This document shows, in pieces, positions 40,701-48,845 of a DNA stretch of 64,000 nt. Where the stretch lies: assembly GCA_022824025.1 (NCBI GenBank), contig JAJEBF010000008.1, positions 44,324-108,323 of the forward strand, given 5' to 3'. Under the pieces are notes generated by a model. It was not told the origin of the DNA, ran no database searches, and was given only the letters and a program-made list of their open reading frames with translations. Origin of the DNA: Caldilineaceae bacterium (lineage in GTDB: Bacteria > Chloroflexota > Anaerolineae > Caldilineales > Caldilineaceae). How positions within the stretch are numbered: the first letter of the stretch is position 1; each line of letters opens with the position of its first letter. A program made the position numbers and the translations under genes.

Positions 40701-41173
40701 TCGTCGTTCAGTCAGTGATCCGTGTTTTGGATGATGGCCGGCGACGGAAGGTGTTAAAGGCTCTTCTCCGTGTTTGGGATAGAGCAACCCATATAATCGT
40801 TCGAGAAATGATCGGTCAAGATTTGGACCTCTATCAGGAGCTACTAAACTCAAAAGATCAGGTTGAGTATCATCTCTCTCCACTTATGGGAAAGCCGAAT
40901 TGGGCTTGGTGGACAAAGGCCGTTCTTGCTTTGGACGCGGGACATTCTGTAGGCAATGTGGTAGGTGCGACTCTGAAGGGAGGGATTCGGGAGTGGACAG
41001 GGAATGAGAGCGACATGTGGGCAGAGTGGCGTATTGCCTTTGAGACATTACAGAACTTAGATGATAATGACCCGCGTATTCTACAGATCTCACGTCGAGG
41101 CGTTGAGATGATACGTACGGAAGAAGAAGAGGCGGCAAAACGTGATCACCGCAAAGCCGTATATGGCATTTGA
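37784..41173 (+). CDS. Mrr-like nuclease / STAND NTPase / solenoid protein, candidate antiphage effector
   Basis: The product is 1129 residues. Residues about 10-140 are an Mrr-type restriction-endonuclease fold: HEAFEQCAAELI, GGQDEGFDG (Asp54), SLIVTTGK (Lys73). Residues about 170-420 are a P-loop NTPase with Walker A GGPGSGKT (192-199) and Walker B AVIIDDAH (233-240), then a winged-helix-like segment. Residues 460-1129 are a long helical array, probably the sensor. Effector-NTPase-sensor is the arrangement of STAND (Avs-like) antiphage proteins. I start at 37784, with AGGAGA six bases upstream, rather than a TTG just before it. The gene is AT-richer than its surroundings, a sign of transfer, and follows higBA on the same strand. 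The nuclease role is inferred. Confidence 0.8.
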   Translation: MANAVTLDPYHEQIFQALDGHLDHEAFEQCAAELINQDGWSVVPVTGGQDEGFDGAVADGEEAPFSLIVTTGKDLCGNLRRNVQRQRLKGWKGDRALFATSQRITPTNRSNLNKTAQELKVTLLQVYDRVKFAYLLYRSPSLCKRLLGLTGMPRSLSVFPRTERPRLGDQVFGRDSEFQWLKKGQSDCLVVGGPGSGKTFLLQSLANKGKALFLVDEDREQLANDIRELQPSAVIIDDAHVKKDLIRTFDQLRKEIDAEHIRIIATCWTSFVAPVRSALRLADQNVLHLGLIDADTMVEIIKSLGIEGPNELIAIIREQAAGRPGLAATLVDLCQKGNFERVVSGEGLVDQLSSQLSQTLDLDVNRLLALFALGGDAGVKQSEVARLSGLSEMDLSAKLAHLAAAGVIRERGYRVLSVEPTSMRWKMVRDVFLGGPASLDYTLLLGIVENPISATETLIKATARGAPSYDLLHLVKRFNHPHLWAEYAKLGPTECEYVISQHPELIRIEEVAEASLYYVPEIAIPQLLNHEGEAMGPRQKDPLEYLQTWINDAYRDGKDGMSQRTTLVQTAHRWWKKSRNAKTAIRAMCISLIPSFEYLTPDPGKGLTITGTQGTLLSPMLNEVIQLWSFVREVVVDSGVFPCTEMLSTVFSWLYNGREKFDLPEETLLLRQEFAKGMLADLAEGTRSHPGLQHQLKEHVEAFDLEIDLAVDPVFEALFPRDILGDKEEELLIDFATESLGVGVRSSEEVVEKLAKVQDEAFLADIEPQRSRVAERVCRKLADTIEFPSKTIESIIHHNLPDTWLSPFLFKAASERRQGWSSVMDQCLNNPKYQEIGVSTILTLPEPTSAFLEILLSLAESFLTRFYELCSWGRVPDATLRVLLSSDNPAIACTAAVGHWHAVQRGRPGLVDEEVWRQAILFSVEVDTVPFNHTGYEYGLREILVGDSDLAEEWLTLGLAKRRRWFRLHCDSFVVQSVIRVLDDGRRRKVLKALLRVWDRATHIIVREMIGQDLDLYQELLNSKDQVEYHLSPLMGKPNWAWWTKAVLALDAGHSVGNVVGATLKGGIREWTGNESDMWAEWRIAFETLQNLDDNDPRILQISRRGVEMIRTEEEEAAKRDHRKAVYGI

Positions 41174-41361
41174 CAGACTTCAAGGTTCTACTCCCCTCAG
41201 TCTCCCACACTAACTTGCCCCGGTACCCAATTGACACGCACGCTCTTTGCCCAAACCTATCCCTTTATCCACCAACCCCTGCCAGGATATTGGCCGCCAC
41301 CCCCAATTCTATGGCATCATTACCCCCACGACCTTGAATCCTGCTCTCCAGCCATACTCCA

Positions 41362-42324
41362 ATGAAAGCCCCCGTCCTCGCCTGGACCACCCTGTCCGTC
41401 AACGTAATCGTCATCCTTCAGGGAGCCATCGTCAGAGCCACCGGCTCCGGCGCCGGCTGCGGACGCGACTGGCCCCGCTGCCAGGGCGAAATCCTTCCCC
41501 TGGAGCACGGCCTGGCTACCTGGATAGAGTTTTCGCATCGAGCACTCTCCGGGGTGGCCCTGCTGATGGGCATCTGGCTGCTCGTCAAAGCCATCCGCCT
41601 GCGGAGCGACCTGCCCGGCTTCCTGCCCTTCGCCACTGCTTCAGCAGTCTTCCTCCTGTTCGAAGCCCTTATCGGCGCGGGCACAGTCCTCACAGGACTC
41701 ACCGGAGACAACGTCTCCGTGGCCCGCGGCCTCCTGGTCGCATTTCACCTGCTCAATTCCATGCTGCTGGTCGGCGCGCTCGCGCTCACCACCGTACATT
41801 CCTATCCCGGCCGCGCCTGGCCGCCGCTCCGGGCAGGGCAGACCGGTCTGAAAGCTCTTATCGGCGTAAGCCTGCTGGGAATGATGGTCGTGATGTTCTC
41901 AGGAGGCATCGCCGCCATGGGCAATACCATGTTTCCGCCGGAATCCCTGCAAGAAGGACTGACCGACGACTTCAGCGCACAGGCCCATCCACTCATCCGC
42001 CTGCGGATCCTGCATCCATTCCTGGCGGTCGGCGTCGGGGTCTTTCTCTGGATCAGCCACGCGCTGACCGGCTGGCTCAAGCCCGCGCCGCAAGCCCGCC
42101 GTTTCCGCAACCTGCTTCTGGCCGTCTACGCCGTGCAACTGCTGGTCGGGACAGTCAATCTGGCGATGCTGGGCCCGATTCCGCTCCAGCTTCTGCACCT
42201 TGCCATGGCCGTCGCAGCCTTCGGTCTATGGTCCGTCGTCGGCTGGCTGACCCTCACTTCACCCCGCGCCGGCAGCGTCCTGCCCTCCGTATCCTGGCAG
42301 GCGAAAGAGATCCAGCCCTCATGA
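41362..42324 (+). CDS. ctaA: Heme A synthase (CtaA/COX15)
   Basis: This 320-residue membrane protein has eight spans. The four heme-ligand histidines are represented by EFSHRALSG, a mid-protein VAFHLLNS, LRILHPFLA and LQLLHLAMA. The extracytoplasmic cysteine pair lies in GAGCGRDWPRCQGE. It oxidises heme O to heme A for cytochrome c oxidase, so the organism uses an aa3-type oxidase. The stop overlaps the ctaB start (ATGA), so the two are co-translated. About 190 bases without a clear promoter precede it. Confidence 0.95.
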   Translation: MKAPVLAWTTLSVNVIVILQGAIVRATGSGAGCGRDWPRCQGEILPLEHGLATWIEFSHRALSGVALLMGIWLLVKAIRLRSDLPGFLPFATASAVFLLFEALIGAGTVLTGLTGDNVSVARGLLVAFHLLNSMLLVGALALTTVHSYPGRAWPPLRAGQTGLKALIGVSLLGMMVVMFSGGIAAMGNTMFPPESLQEGLTDDFSAQAHPLIRLRILHPFLAVGVGVFLWISHALTGWLKPAPQARRFRNLLLAVYAVQLLVGTVNLAMLGPIPLQLLHLAMAVAAFGLWSVVGWLTLTSPRAGSVLPSVSWQAKEIQPS

Positions 42325-43241
42325 TCAACACCACGCCAACGCTGCCTGCCGCCACCTGGAGAGACTACCTGGCCCTCACCAAGCCCAAAGTCATCTCTCT
42401 CCTGCTCTTTACCGCCATCTGCCCCATGTTCATCGCCGCCCGCGGCCTCCCGCCCTGGCTGCCTCTGCTCGGCGTCCTCGTCGGCGGATACATGGCCACC
42501 GGCGGCGCCGGCGTCTTCAACATGGTGCTCGACCGCGACATAGACGGCCACATGCGCCGCACCGCCAAGAGACCCCTCGTCACCGGCGTCATCACTGTGC
42601 GCAACGCCGTCCTGTTCGGGCTACTGCTCAGCGTGGGCGCCTTTGTGATCCTGTGGCAAACGGCCAACCTGCTCACAGCCCTGCTGGCCTGGTTCGGCCT
42701 GTTGTTCTACGTGTTCGTCTATACCGCATGGCTCAAACGGAGCACCTGGCAAAACATCGTCATCGGCGGCGTGGCCGGCTCTGTCATGCCCCTGCTGGGC
42801 TGGGCCGCGGTCACCAACGGCCTCGACTGGATGGCCGTCCTGCTGTTCATGTTGATCTTCCTCTGGACGCCCGTGCATTTCTGGGCGCTGGCCTTCCTGG
42901 TCAAGGATCAGTATGCAGCCGTAGGCATCCCCATGGCGCCCGCAGTGCTCGGCAACAAGCGTACCTTGCAACAGATGTTGATCTACGCCATCCTCACCAT
43001 ACTCGCTTCCCTCACGCCGCTCGTCCTCAACGAGGCCGGGTGGCTCTACGCAGGCGTCGTCTTCCTGCTCGACATCCTTCTGCTCAGCAAAGTGGTCATC
43101 CTGCACCGCCAGGTCGACGACGACCGCGAAGTGGACCGGCAAGAGGCCCTCTCGCTCTACAAGTACTCCATGCTCTACCTTGCCCTCGTATTCCTGGCCC
43201 TCGTCGCAGATCGAACTCTGTCACTCACCCTCCCCGTCTGA
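42321..43241 (+). CDS. ctaB: Protoheme IX farnesyltransferase (heme O synthase)
   Basis: This UbiA-superfamily prenyltransferase of 306 residues has nine spans. The substrate motifs are NMVLDRDIDGHMRRTAKRPL (first Asp-rich region) and the conserved WTPVHFWALA. It adds a farnesyl group to protoheme to give heme O for CtaA. The ATG at 42321 overlaps the ctaA stop by four bases; a long upstream extension of this frame runs through ctaA and is not real. Confidence 0.96.
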   Translation: MINTTPTLPAATWRDYLALTKPKVISLLLFTAICPMFIAARGLPPWLPLLGVLVGGYMATGGAGVFNMVLDRDIDGHMRRTAKRPLVTGVITVRNAVLFGLLLSVGAFVILWQTANLLTALLAWFGLLFYVFVYTAWLKRSTWQNIVIGGVAGSVMPLLGWAAVTNGLDWMAVLLFMLIFLWTPVHFWALAFLVKDQYAAVGIPMAPAVLGNKRTLQQMLIYAILTILASLTPLVLNEAGWLYAGVVFLLDILLLSKVVILHRQVDDDREVDRQEALSLYKYSMLYLALVFLALVADRTLSLTLPV

Positions 43242-43634
43242 GTGAATTCCAGGCTAACCGAATTCGCATCTTCAGCCCGGAACTTCGCACTCGCTGGAGA
43301 CCCCCTGTTTCTGCCCTTCTCCCGGAACTCCGGGCTTGACCGATCTGCCAATCCGGGTGCAATCCAAGGTTCGGACTTTCAACCCACTTTCGAGCGTCAA
43401 TTTCCTTCTGGGAAGGAGAGTTCCAACCCCCCACAGTTGCCAAGAGGGCTTAAGCAATCTTCACTTGCGCTGGAGAAGTGCCCACTGAGGTCGCGATGCC
43501 GAACACATTCGCGCCGACGACGAGAAAGCCCGAGTTCGCGCTACTTCCATGAATCTTGACATCTTTTGGGGACCTTCGCATAATAACGCAACTTCCTTCA
43601 AGCAAGTCCAGATTCACAAGTCCAAAGGTAAATC
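43242..43634. other. Intergenic region, no recognised feature
   Basis: About 390 bases between ctaB and a restriction-enzyme remnant. Short frames on both strands look random. The GC level drops compared with ctaB; this is the left edge of a region of gene remnants. Confidence 0.45.
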
Positions 43635-44084
43635 GTGGAAAACCGATTCTTCGATCAACCGATCCTCAACTCCCCTTACGAGTACCCTACCCAACACTGG
43701 GAACTCGATGACGACGGCCAGCCCACCTATAAAGTCCTGCAAGGCCGCCGCAATGCCGAGTTCATTACACCGATACCGAAGCCGAAGCTCAGCAAGGTAA
43801 CGCCGAATCAGGCCCGCTTGGAATTCGACAACGGCAGCGGGCTCTCCGATGACGACCAGCTATACGATGTCTCCGCCTCGGTCAGCGAAATCCGCCGCCA
43901 TGTGGACGAATGGCGCAGGATGCCCAGTCCCAACAACTGGGGTGTCACGCCGGAAACCGCGCGTCTGCTCCAGCACTGGCGCAGCGACACCTCCCGCCCC
44001 TTCGACAAACCATCATCCGGCCGCATCGCCGTCAAAGCCATCAACCACCTCGGTGACGAAGTGATGAAAATCTTCCGCGTGTGA
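43635..44084 (+). pseudogene. Internally deleted remnant of a large restriction-enzyme-like gene
   Basis: A 149-codon frame from GTG 43635. Residues 1-115 (FFDQPILNSPYEYPTQHWEL, later SEIRRHVDEWRRMP and TPETARLLQHWR) look like the beginning of the long type III-like restriction proteins of the BPTD_3080 kind, which normally continue into a helicase domain. The last 20 residues (AVKAINHLGDEVMKIFRV) look like the end of a large protein. The junction around residue 120 suggests that about 800 codons, or two genes, were removed by an in-frame deletion. Family recall is from memory. It may still be translated; the PIN gene follows 15 bases on. Confidence 0.5.
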
Positions 44085-44098
44085 AAGATGGATGCGCT

Positions 44099-44587
44099 AT
44101 GAAACCACGTGTGTACATTGAGACCAGTGTTGTCAGCTATCTGACATCGCGGCCCGCGCGTGACATCGTGATTGCAGGGCGCCAGCAGGTCACGCGCGAC
44201 TGGTGGACAACCGCGCCGGACAGATTCGAGTTGGTCATTTCCGATCTCGTGCGTCAAGAAGCTGCTGCGGGCGACCCTGAGACGGCTCGCGCCCGACTCG
44301 CCGAACTCACTTCACTCGCGCTGCTCGCCCCGACCGGAGAAGCGCAGGAACTAGCCGAACGGTTAATCGACGCCGGCGCGATACCGGAGACCGCCCTGCA
44401 AGACGCCGCGCATATAGGAATTGCCGCGGCCAACGGAATCGAGTATCTTCTGACCTGGAACTTCCGGCACATCGCCAATGCGGTAACAAGACCGCTGGTA
44501 GAGTCTGTCTGTCGGCGGGCGGGCTTTGCGTCTCCGGTGATCTGCACGCCTGACGAACTGATGGGGGAAACGAATGATGAACGGTGA
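44099..44587 (+). CDS. PIN-domain toxin-like protein
   Basis: This 162-residue PIN-like protein starts MKPRVYIETSVVSYLTSRP, the N-terminus of a PIN subgroup in which Asp of DTN is Glu (ETS). Further acidic residues sit at SDLVRQEAAAG and near the end at the LLTWNFRHIANA segment. I prefer ATG 44099 over GTG 44081. It overlaps the next small gene by 14 bases, an arrangement typical of a toxin with its partner. Confidence 0.78.
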   Translation: MKPRVYIETSVVSYLTSRPARDIVIAGRQQVTRDWWTTAPDRFELVISDLVRQEAAAGDPETARARLAELTSLALLAPTGEAQELAERLIDAGAIPETALQDAAHIGIAAANGIEYLLTWNFRHIANAVTRPLVESVCRRAGFASPVICTPDELMGETNDER

Positions 44588-44801
44588 TCCGATTGTGGCC
44601 GAAGTGCGCGCCATACGAGACAAGCTCGCCGCTGAGTCCGGCTATGACATTGGGGAGATATTCCGCAGGCTCCGGGAACAGCAGGCCAGATCAGACCTCA
44701 ACTACGTGCGCTACCCGCCTCGCAGAGTGCCTCCGACCGGCTACGACACAGCAGCTGGATCAAAGGGAAGACGCGCCGAATCCCAACCTCAGACCGGATA
44801 G
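44574..44801 (+). CDS. Small partner of PIN toxin (putative antitoxin)
   Basis: This 75-residue charged protein (PIVAEVRAIRDKLAAESGYD then FRRLREQQARSD) is of a kind often seen directly after ETS-type PIN genes. GGGG lies six bases before the ATG. The natural end is probably near VRYPPRRVPPTG; the last 20 residues read into unrelated sequence. No DNA-binding domain is visible. Confidence 0.6.
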   Translation: MMNGDPIVAEVRAIRDKLAAESGYDIGEIFRRLREQQARSDLNYVRYPPRRVPPTGYDTAAGSKGRRAESQPQTG

Positions 44802-44831
44802 TGGATAGGGCCTGACCCTGGCCGCCGCCGC

Positions 44832-45764
44832 AGTCTGCCCGAATCACAGCGAAAAGCGCTCTGGTCCATATTCGAGAAGGTGCGGGCAAGCCTCAAAGCA
44901 GACAGGCTGATCACTCGCGCCCAGATGTACGGCCAGCTCGCGCACCGGTTTTCCGAAACGCAGCGCTCGCCATTCGACCATGTCATCGTGGACGAGTGCC
45001 AGGACGTCGGCGTATCACAACTCCGCTTTCTGCGCGCCCTCGGCGCCGGCAAGCCGGACAGTCTCTTCTTCACCGGCGACCTCGGCCAGCGTATCTTCCA
45101 GCAGCCCTTCTCGTGGAAAAGGCTCGGCATCGAAATTCGCGGGCGGGCGCGCACCCTCAAGGTCAACTACCGCACCTCCCATCAGATCAGGAGACGCTCC
45201 GACCTCCTGCTGGGGCCGGAAGTCGCCGACGTCGACGGCAACACCGAAGTGCGGTCGGGCACAGTATCCGTATTCAACGGCGCCGAACCGGCCATCGTTG
45301 TCTCCGACTCGGTTGAAGATGAGACAGATACCGTCGCCGCCTGGCTGTCAAAAATGGCAGAAAGTGACCTGGCTCCTGAAGAGATCAGCCTCTTCGTCCG
45401 TTCATCCGACCAGATCGAACGGGCGAAAGCGGCGGTTGAGAAGTCCGGACTGGAGTATGCCGTTCTGGATGAAAACATGCAGAGCGCTGAGGGCAAGATC
45501 TCAGTCAGCGCCATGCACTTGGCGAAAGGATTGGAATTCCGCGCCGTGGCCGTAATGGCCTGTGACGACGAGGTCGTGCCCCTGCAAGATCGTATCGAGA
45601 CAGTCAACGACGACGCCGACCTGGAAGATGTCTACAACACCGAACGCCACCTCCTCTACGTCGCCTGCACCCGCGCCCGCGACCATCTCTTCGTTTCAGG
45701 CGTCGATCCGGCCTCCGAGTTCCTGGATGATCTGCAGCTGCAGCAGCCAGTGGCTGAAAGCTAG
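44832..45764 (+). pseudogene. N-terminally truncated UvrD/Rep-family helicase
   Basis: About 310 codons matching only the second half of a superfamily I helicase: Walker B FDHVIVDECQDVG, motif III TGDLGQRIF, motif IV-like VNYRTSHQIRR, motif V AMHLAKGLEFRAVAV, motif VI HLLYVACTRARDHLFVSG. The Walker A and Q motifs are absent. The same frame continues upstream to about 44832 (SLPESQRKALWS) without a start codon, right after the small antitoxin-like gene, so the 5' half was lost by insertion or deletion. Loss of Walker A should abolish ATPase activity. Confidence 0.75.
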
Positions 45765-45949
45765 TCGTGTCATGTTCGCTCTTGAGCCATAAAAAACGGC
45801 TTATGCGAGGAACTCAGCCACGAAGTACGCGCCGTGACTGCGGACACGCTCATACTATACTTCGACTACAGCGGTTATTGGATGGGCAAGCGAGGAAAGA
45901 GTGAAAGGAGTCTGCAGCAGGAGAATCAGAGGAGGAGATACCTTCCCTT

Positions 45950-46225
45950 TCACTCATGGATCAAACGCTCTGAGATCTCGCGGTGCGGGTATGAGCCTAT
46001 TGCGTCTCCGAGATCCTGCCCAATTGCAATCCAGTCGCTCCTCATCGACATAATGTCTATCTCATACACATCGTCAGAGTGGCTGTTCGTGTTCCGCAAT
46101 GTTCCTCCAAGATCAAGAATCCGCGCTAGCCCTCCGAGAAAAGTTGGCTTCGCGTATGAATGGTATAGGCCATCTCGATACCTATCAATGGTACTGTCTT
46201 GCATTCTTGATTTGACTGAAAACAT
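45950..46225 (-). CDS. Small hypothetical protein, 91 aa
   Basis: A soluble protein: MFSVKSRMQDSTIDRYRDGL at the start, FLGGLARILDLGGTLR in the middle and DWIAIGQDLGDAI near the end. I recall similar short proteins of unknown function but cannot name the family. The ATG at 46225 has GGAG six bases upstream; a TTG at 46246 is less likely. A 13-bp perfect inverted repeat lies 18 bases upstream (46243-46274), suggesting regulated expression. The opposite-strand frame over this stretch is a shadow. Confidence 0.6.
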   Translation of the reverse strand: MFSVKSRMQDSTIDRYRDGLYHSYAKPTFLGGLARILDLGGTLRNTNSHSDDVYEIDIMSMRSDWIAIGQDLGDAIGSYPHREISERLIHE

Positions 46226-46242
46226 GGTCATCTCCGGTTGAC

Positions 46243-46274
46243 TCAAGTTCAGGTTCGTTGCAACCTGAACTTGA
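46243..46274 (-). promoter_or_regulatory. Perfect 13-bp inverted repeat upstream of small gene
   Basis: TCAAGTTCAGGTT, loop CGTTGC, AACCTGAACTTGA. It is a perfect stem 18 bases ahead of the minus-strand ATG at 46225 and about 60 bases after the cupin stop. It may be an operator or an mRNA hairpin; there is no T-run. Confidence 0.6.
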
Positions 46275-46333
46275 ATTCGTCACGTCACGGCGAGGATACC
46301 ACATCTAAACCTTTAGCGTAAGTGACCCCCCAA

Positions 46334-46666
46334 TCAATCCTCCCAAACATACTCCTCTCGCACCGGCTGAAACACATCCAAAATCCGGCACCGCGTAATC
46401 GCCTTCCCCGAATGCTCAGCCCCGCCCGGAATCACATATACATCACCCGGCCCCAGCACCCGCGTCTCCCCGCCCGTGATCCGGATCTCAAACTGACCCT
46501 CAAACATATTGATCACCTGCTCGTGCGGATGCGAATGGGCCGGCAACGGCGAATCCGCCGCAACGTCCCAGTACACAAACGTCATATTTTCGCTGTGAAT
46601 AAACTTCCCCACAAACCCCGGGAACAACCCCCGCTCCTTCACCTCATCCAAACGATATACACTCAT
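46334..46666 (-). CDS. Cupin-domain protein
   Basis: This 110-residue single cupin has motif 1 LPAHSHPHEQVINMFEG with His, His and Glu ligands, and motif 2 GPGDVYVIPGGAEHS. The start is MSVYRLDEV at 46666, with GGGAGAGGGAG upstream. It follows the Gfo/Idh gene by 45 bases and is probably in the same operon, acting on or sensing a small sugar-like molecule. Confidence 0.85.
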   Translation of the reverse strand: MSVYRLDEVKERGLFPGFVGKFIHSENMTFVYWDVAADSPLPAHSHPHEQVINMFEGQFEIRITGGETRVLGPGDVYVIPGGAEHSGKAITRCRILDVFQPVREEYVWED

Positions 46667-46698
46667 CTCCCTCTCCCAATTATCATGCGTATAAGTCC

Positions 46699-46726
46699 CA
46701 CTGACCACTGATCACTGACCACTGCC
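46699..46726 (-). repeat. Dispersed AGTGGTC heptamer repeat, copy 3
   Basis: The minus strand reads GGCAGTGGTCAGTGATCAGT and continues with a further TGGTCAGTGG: about three and a half heptamers. It overlaps the 3' end of the Gfo/Idh gene and encodes its last residues (SGQ) and stop. Confidence 0.75.
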
Positions 46727-47671
46727 GTTCACGCCCTCCAGCTGCGCCACCAGCGCCATCGAATGGATCGTATCGCGAATATCCGTCAACGGCTTCTCGC
46801 CCTTGCGCACGCAGTCCACAATATGCTCGTGCATCGTCAGGACGCCGTCATAGCGGCTCGTGTCCGCCCTGTCCACGCCGTCGATCTCCCAGCCGCCAAG
46901 CGTGCGCGCCTCGTTGTCTTCCAAGATCTCGATCTCGTGCGGGAGCTTGAAATAGCAGCCCACGCCCGTGCCGTGCAGCTCCCCGCGCAGCACGCGGCCG
47001 CCGGACGCCCGGTTCCCGTGGATGAAGCCGGTCGCCCCGTTGTCGAAGCGCACCAGCGCCGTGTAGCAGTTGCGGTAATCGCTGTCGAAACTGTCCTGGT
47101 AGGCGGTCACTTCTACCGGCTCGCCGCCGGCCATATAGCGCACCATGTCGACCGCGTGGCACAGATCGTCCCAGTTCGTCGTCGTGAAACTGAACGCATC
47201 CTCGCCCAGCAAACGTTTATGGAATGTGCCCACCGCTGTCGAGACCGGTCCCAGCCGCGCCACCTGCCGCATCGCCTCCCGCGTCACCGCCGCATGGCGC
47301 CGCTGGAATCCCACCGCGCAGATGACATCGTTGGCCACCGCCGCATCGTGGATCTGCTGCACCTCGTCCATGTTCATGCCCGGCGGCTTCTCGATAAACG
47401 TATGCTTGCCCGCGTTCAAACAGTCCAGCGCCGTCTGCAGCAGCCAGCGTTCGTGCATAACGCAGTAGACCACGTCCGGGTCCACCTCTTCCAGCATCCG
47501 CCGGTGGTCGTCGTAGCGGTACTGGAAATCGTACGCCACTGCCACCTGGTGCAGAAGCTCCTCGTCCAGTTCGCACGCGGCCACCATCTCCACGTCGGCC
47601 AGCCGGTTCACGTTCGGATAATGCGCGCCCTGGCTGCGCCCGCCGGCGCCGATAAAAGCTGTTCGAATCAT
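46712..47671 (-). CDS. Gfo/Idh/MocA-family NAD(P)-dependent oxidoreductase
   Basis: This 319-residue oxidoreductase has an N-terminal Rossmann fold (FIGAGGRSQGAHYPNV), the EKPPGMN motif with the catalytic-region lysine near residue 98, and a C-terminal sheet domain. Probable role: oxidation of a sugar or inositol derivative. It overlaps the SDR gene by one base (TGATG). Its last codons and stop lie within the heptamer repeat at 46699-46726, suggesting that repeat insertion shaped the C-terminus. Confidence 0.9.
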   Translation of the reverse strand: MIRTAFIGAGGRSQGAHYPNVNRLADVEMVAACELDEELLHQVAVAYDFQYRYDDHRRMLEEVDPDVVYCVMHERWLLQTALDCLNAGKHTFIEKPPGMNMDEVQQIHDAAVANDVICAVGFQRRHAAVTREAMRQVARLGPVSTAVGTFHKRLLGEDAFSFTTTNWDDLCHAVDMVRYMAGGEPVEVTAYQDSFDSDYRNCYTALVRFDNGATGFIHGNRASGGRVLRGELHGTGVGCYFKLPHEIEILEDNEARTLGGWEIDGVDRADTSRYDGVLTMHEHIVDCVRKGEKPLTDIRDTIHSMALVAQLEGVNGSGQ

Positions 47672-48690
47672 CAGGAAACTCCTTCCCAGTCGTAGTCAAT
47701 GAAACCTTCATCCCGCACCAGCAGCGCCGTCTCGATCATTGTGCGCAGGTCGCCGCGCGGCCGGAAATTGATCAGGCTGCGTGCCTTCGTGTTGTCATGG
47801 TCGTACTGGTACCGCACCGGAACCCGCACCTCCAACGGCTCTACGCCGCTCTTCTCCGCCAGGATCGCCGCCGCTTCCGGGAAGCTGAACGGCGCCGGCG
47901 CCCCGCAGTTGAACGACTCGTCCACCGCGCCCGGCTCCTCCACCGCGCACACCAGAAGATGCGCGATATCGCGCGCGTCATTCGGCTGGTAGACCCACGG
48001 GCGGCCATCCAGGTCGCGCACGCTGCACGGCTGGTTCTCGTCCTCCGCCCGCGCCAGCACATCGTGCCACAGCTCCGTGCCGTCCGCCATGTAAAGTTCG
48101 CCCTGCGGCGTGCTCTGCCCCCGCTCCAGCAGCCCGGCCACCGCGCCCACCGTAAACCGGCTCAAAATCGCGTCGCCCGACTGCACATGGCTGGGCCGCA
48201 CGATCGAGTAGCGCAACCCCGTCTCCCGCGCCGCCATCTTCGTGAACTCCTCGCCGATCAGCTTGCCCAGCGAATACTCGCCCATGGGCCGCATCGGATG
48301 CCGCTCGTCCACCGGATGGTACGCGCACGCGATTGTCTCGCCGTTGTTCGGAAAAACGCCCGAAGAGCTCGTATACACAAGCCGCTCCAGCCGGTCCGCG
48401 TGGGCGCCGCAGACGCGGGCGATCAGCCGGTCGATCTGCATATTGTTGTCAAACTGGGGCCCGACAATGTTGGCGGTATGGATCACCGCGTCCACCCCGG
48501 CCACCGCGCCATCCACAAAGGCCTCGTCCGTCAGATCGCCCGCCGCCAGCTCAATATCCAGCCCGTCCAGCCGCTCCAGCGCCGGGTCGTCCGGCAGCAC
48601 CGTTCCCCGCACCTCGTGATTGCGCTCCAGCAGCTGCCGCGTCAATCGGCAGCCCACCTGACCGGCCGCGCCGGCGACAAGAATCTTCAT
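47671..48690 (-). CDS. NAD-dependent epimerase/dehydratase (extended SDR)
   Basis: This 339-residue extended SDR has the cofactor motif GAAGQVGCRLTRQLL at residue 7, YTSSSGVFPN ahead of the active site, and the catalytic pair in YSLGKLIGE (Tyr and Lys). It would epimerise, reduce or dehydrate a sugar nucleotide or related compound. It is first in an operon with the Gfo/Idh oxidoreductase and cupin gene. A 6-bp hairpin CGCCAC/GTGGCG at 48714-48731 lies just upstream. Confidence 0.9.
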   Translation of the reverse strand: MKILVAGAAGQVGCRLTRQLLERNHEVRGTVLPDDPALERLDGLDIELAAGDLTDEAFVDGAVAGVDAVIHTANIVGPQFDNNMQIDRLIARVCGAHADRLERLVYTSSSGVFPNNGETIACAYHPVDERHPMRPMGEYSLGKLIGEEFTKMAARETGLRYSIVRPSHVQSGDAILSRFTVGAVAGLLERGQSTPQGELYMADGTELWHDVLARAEDENQPCSVRDLDGRPWVYQPNDARDIAHLLVCAVEEPGAVDESFNCGAPAPFSFPEAAAILAEKSGVEPLEVRVPVRYQYDHDNTKARSLINFRPRGDLRTMIETALLVRDEGFIDYDWEGVS

Positions 48691-48845
48691 AGTGCCCCCT
48701 CTCTGGTTGCCAGCGCCACTGGCTGGTGGCGAACGCGTTCAATCAATCTAACCAATCCCGGTACGCTCCAAAACCTCCCACACCATTCGCGGCAAATCCG
48801 ACCATCCACCTCTCCTCGCCGCCTCTGGCACTTAACCCCTGAACC

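Noticed and set aside
45834..46241. A 135-codon plus-strand frame opposite the small gene at 45950-46225
   Set aside because: The minus-strand product has a protein-like pattern and a ribosome site, whereas this one looks like its antisense.
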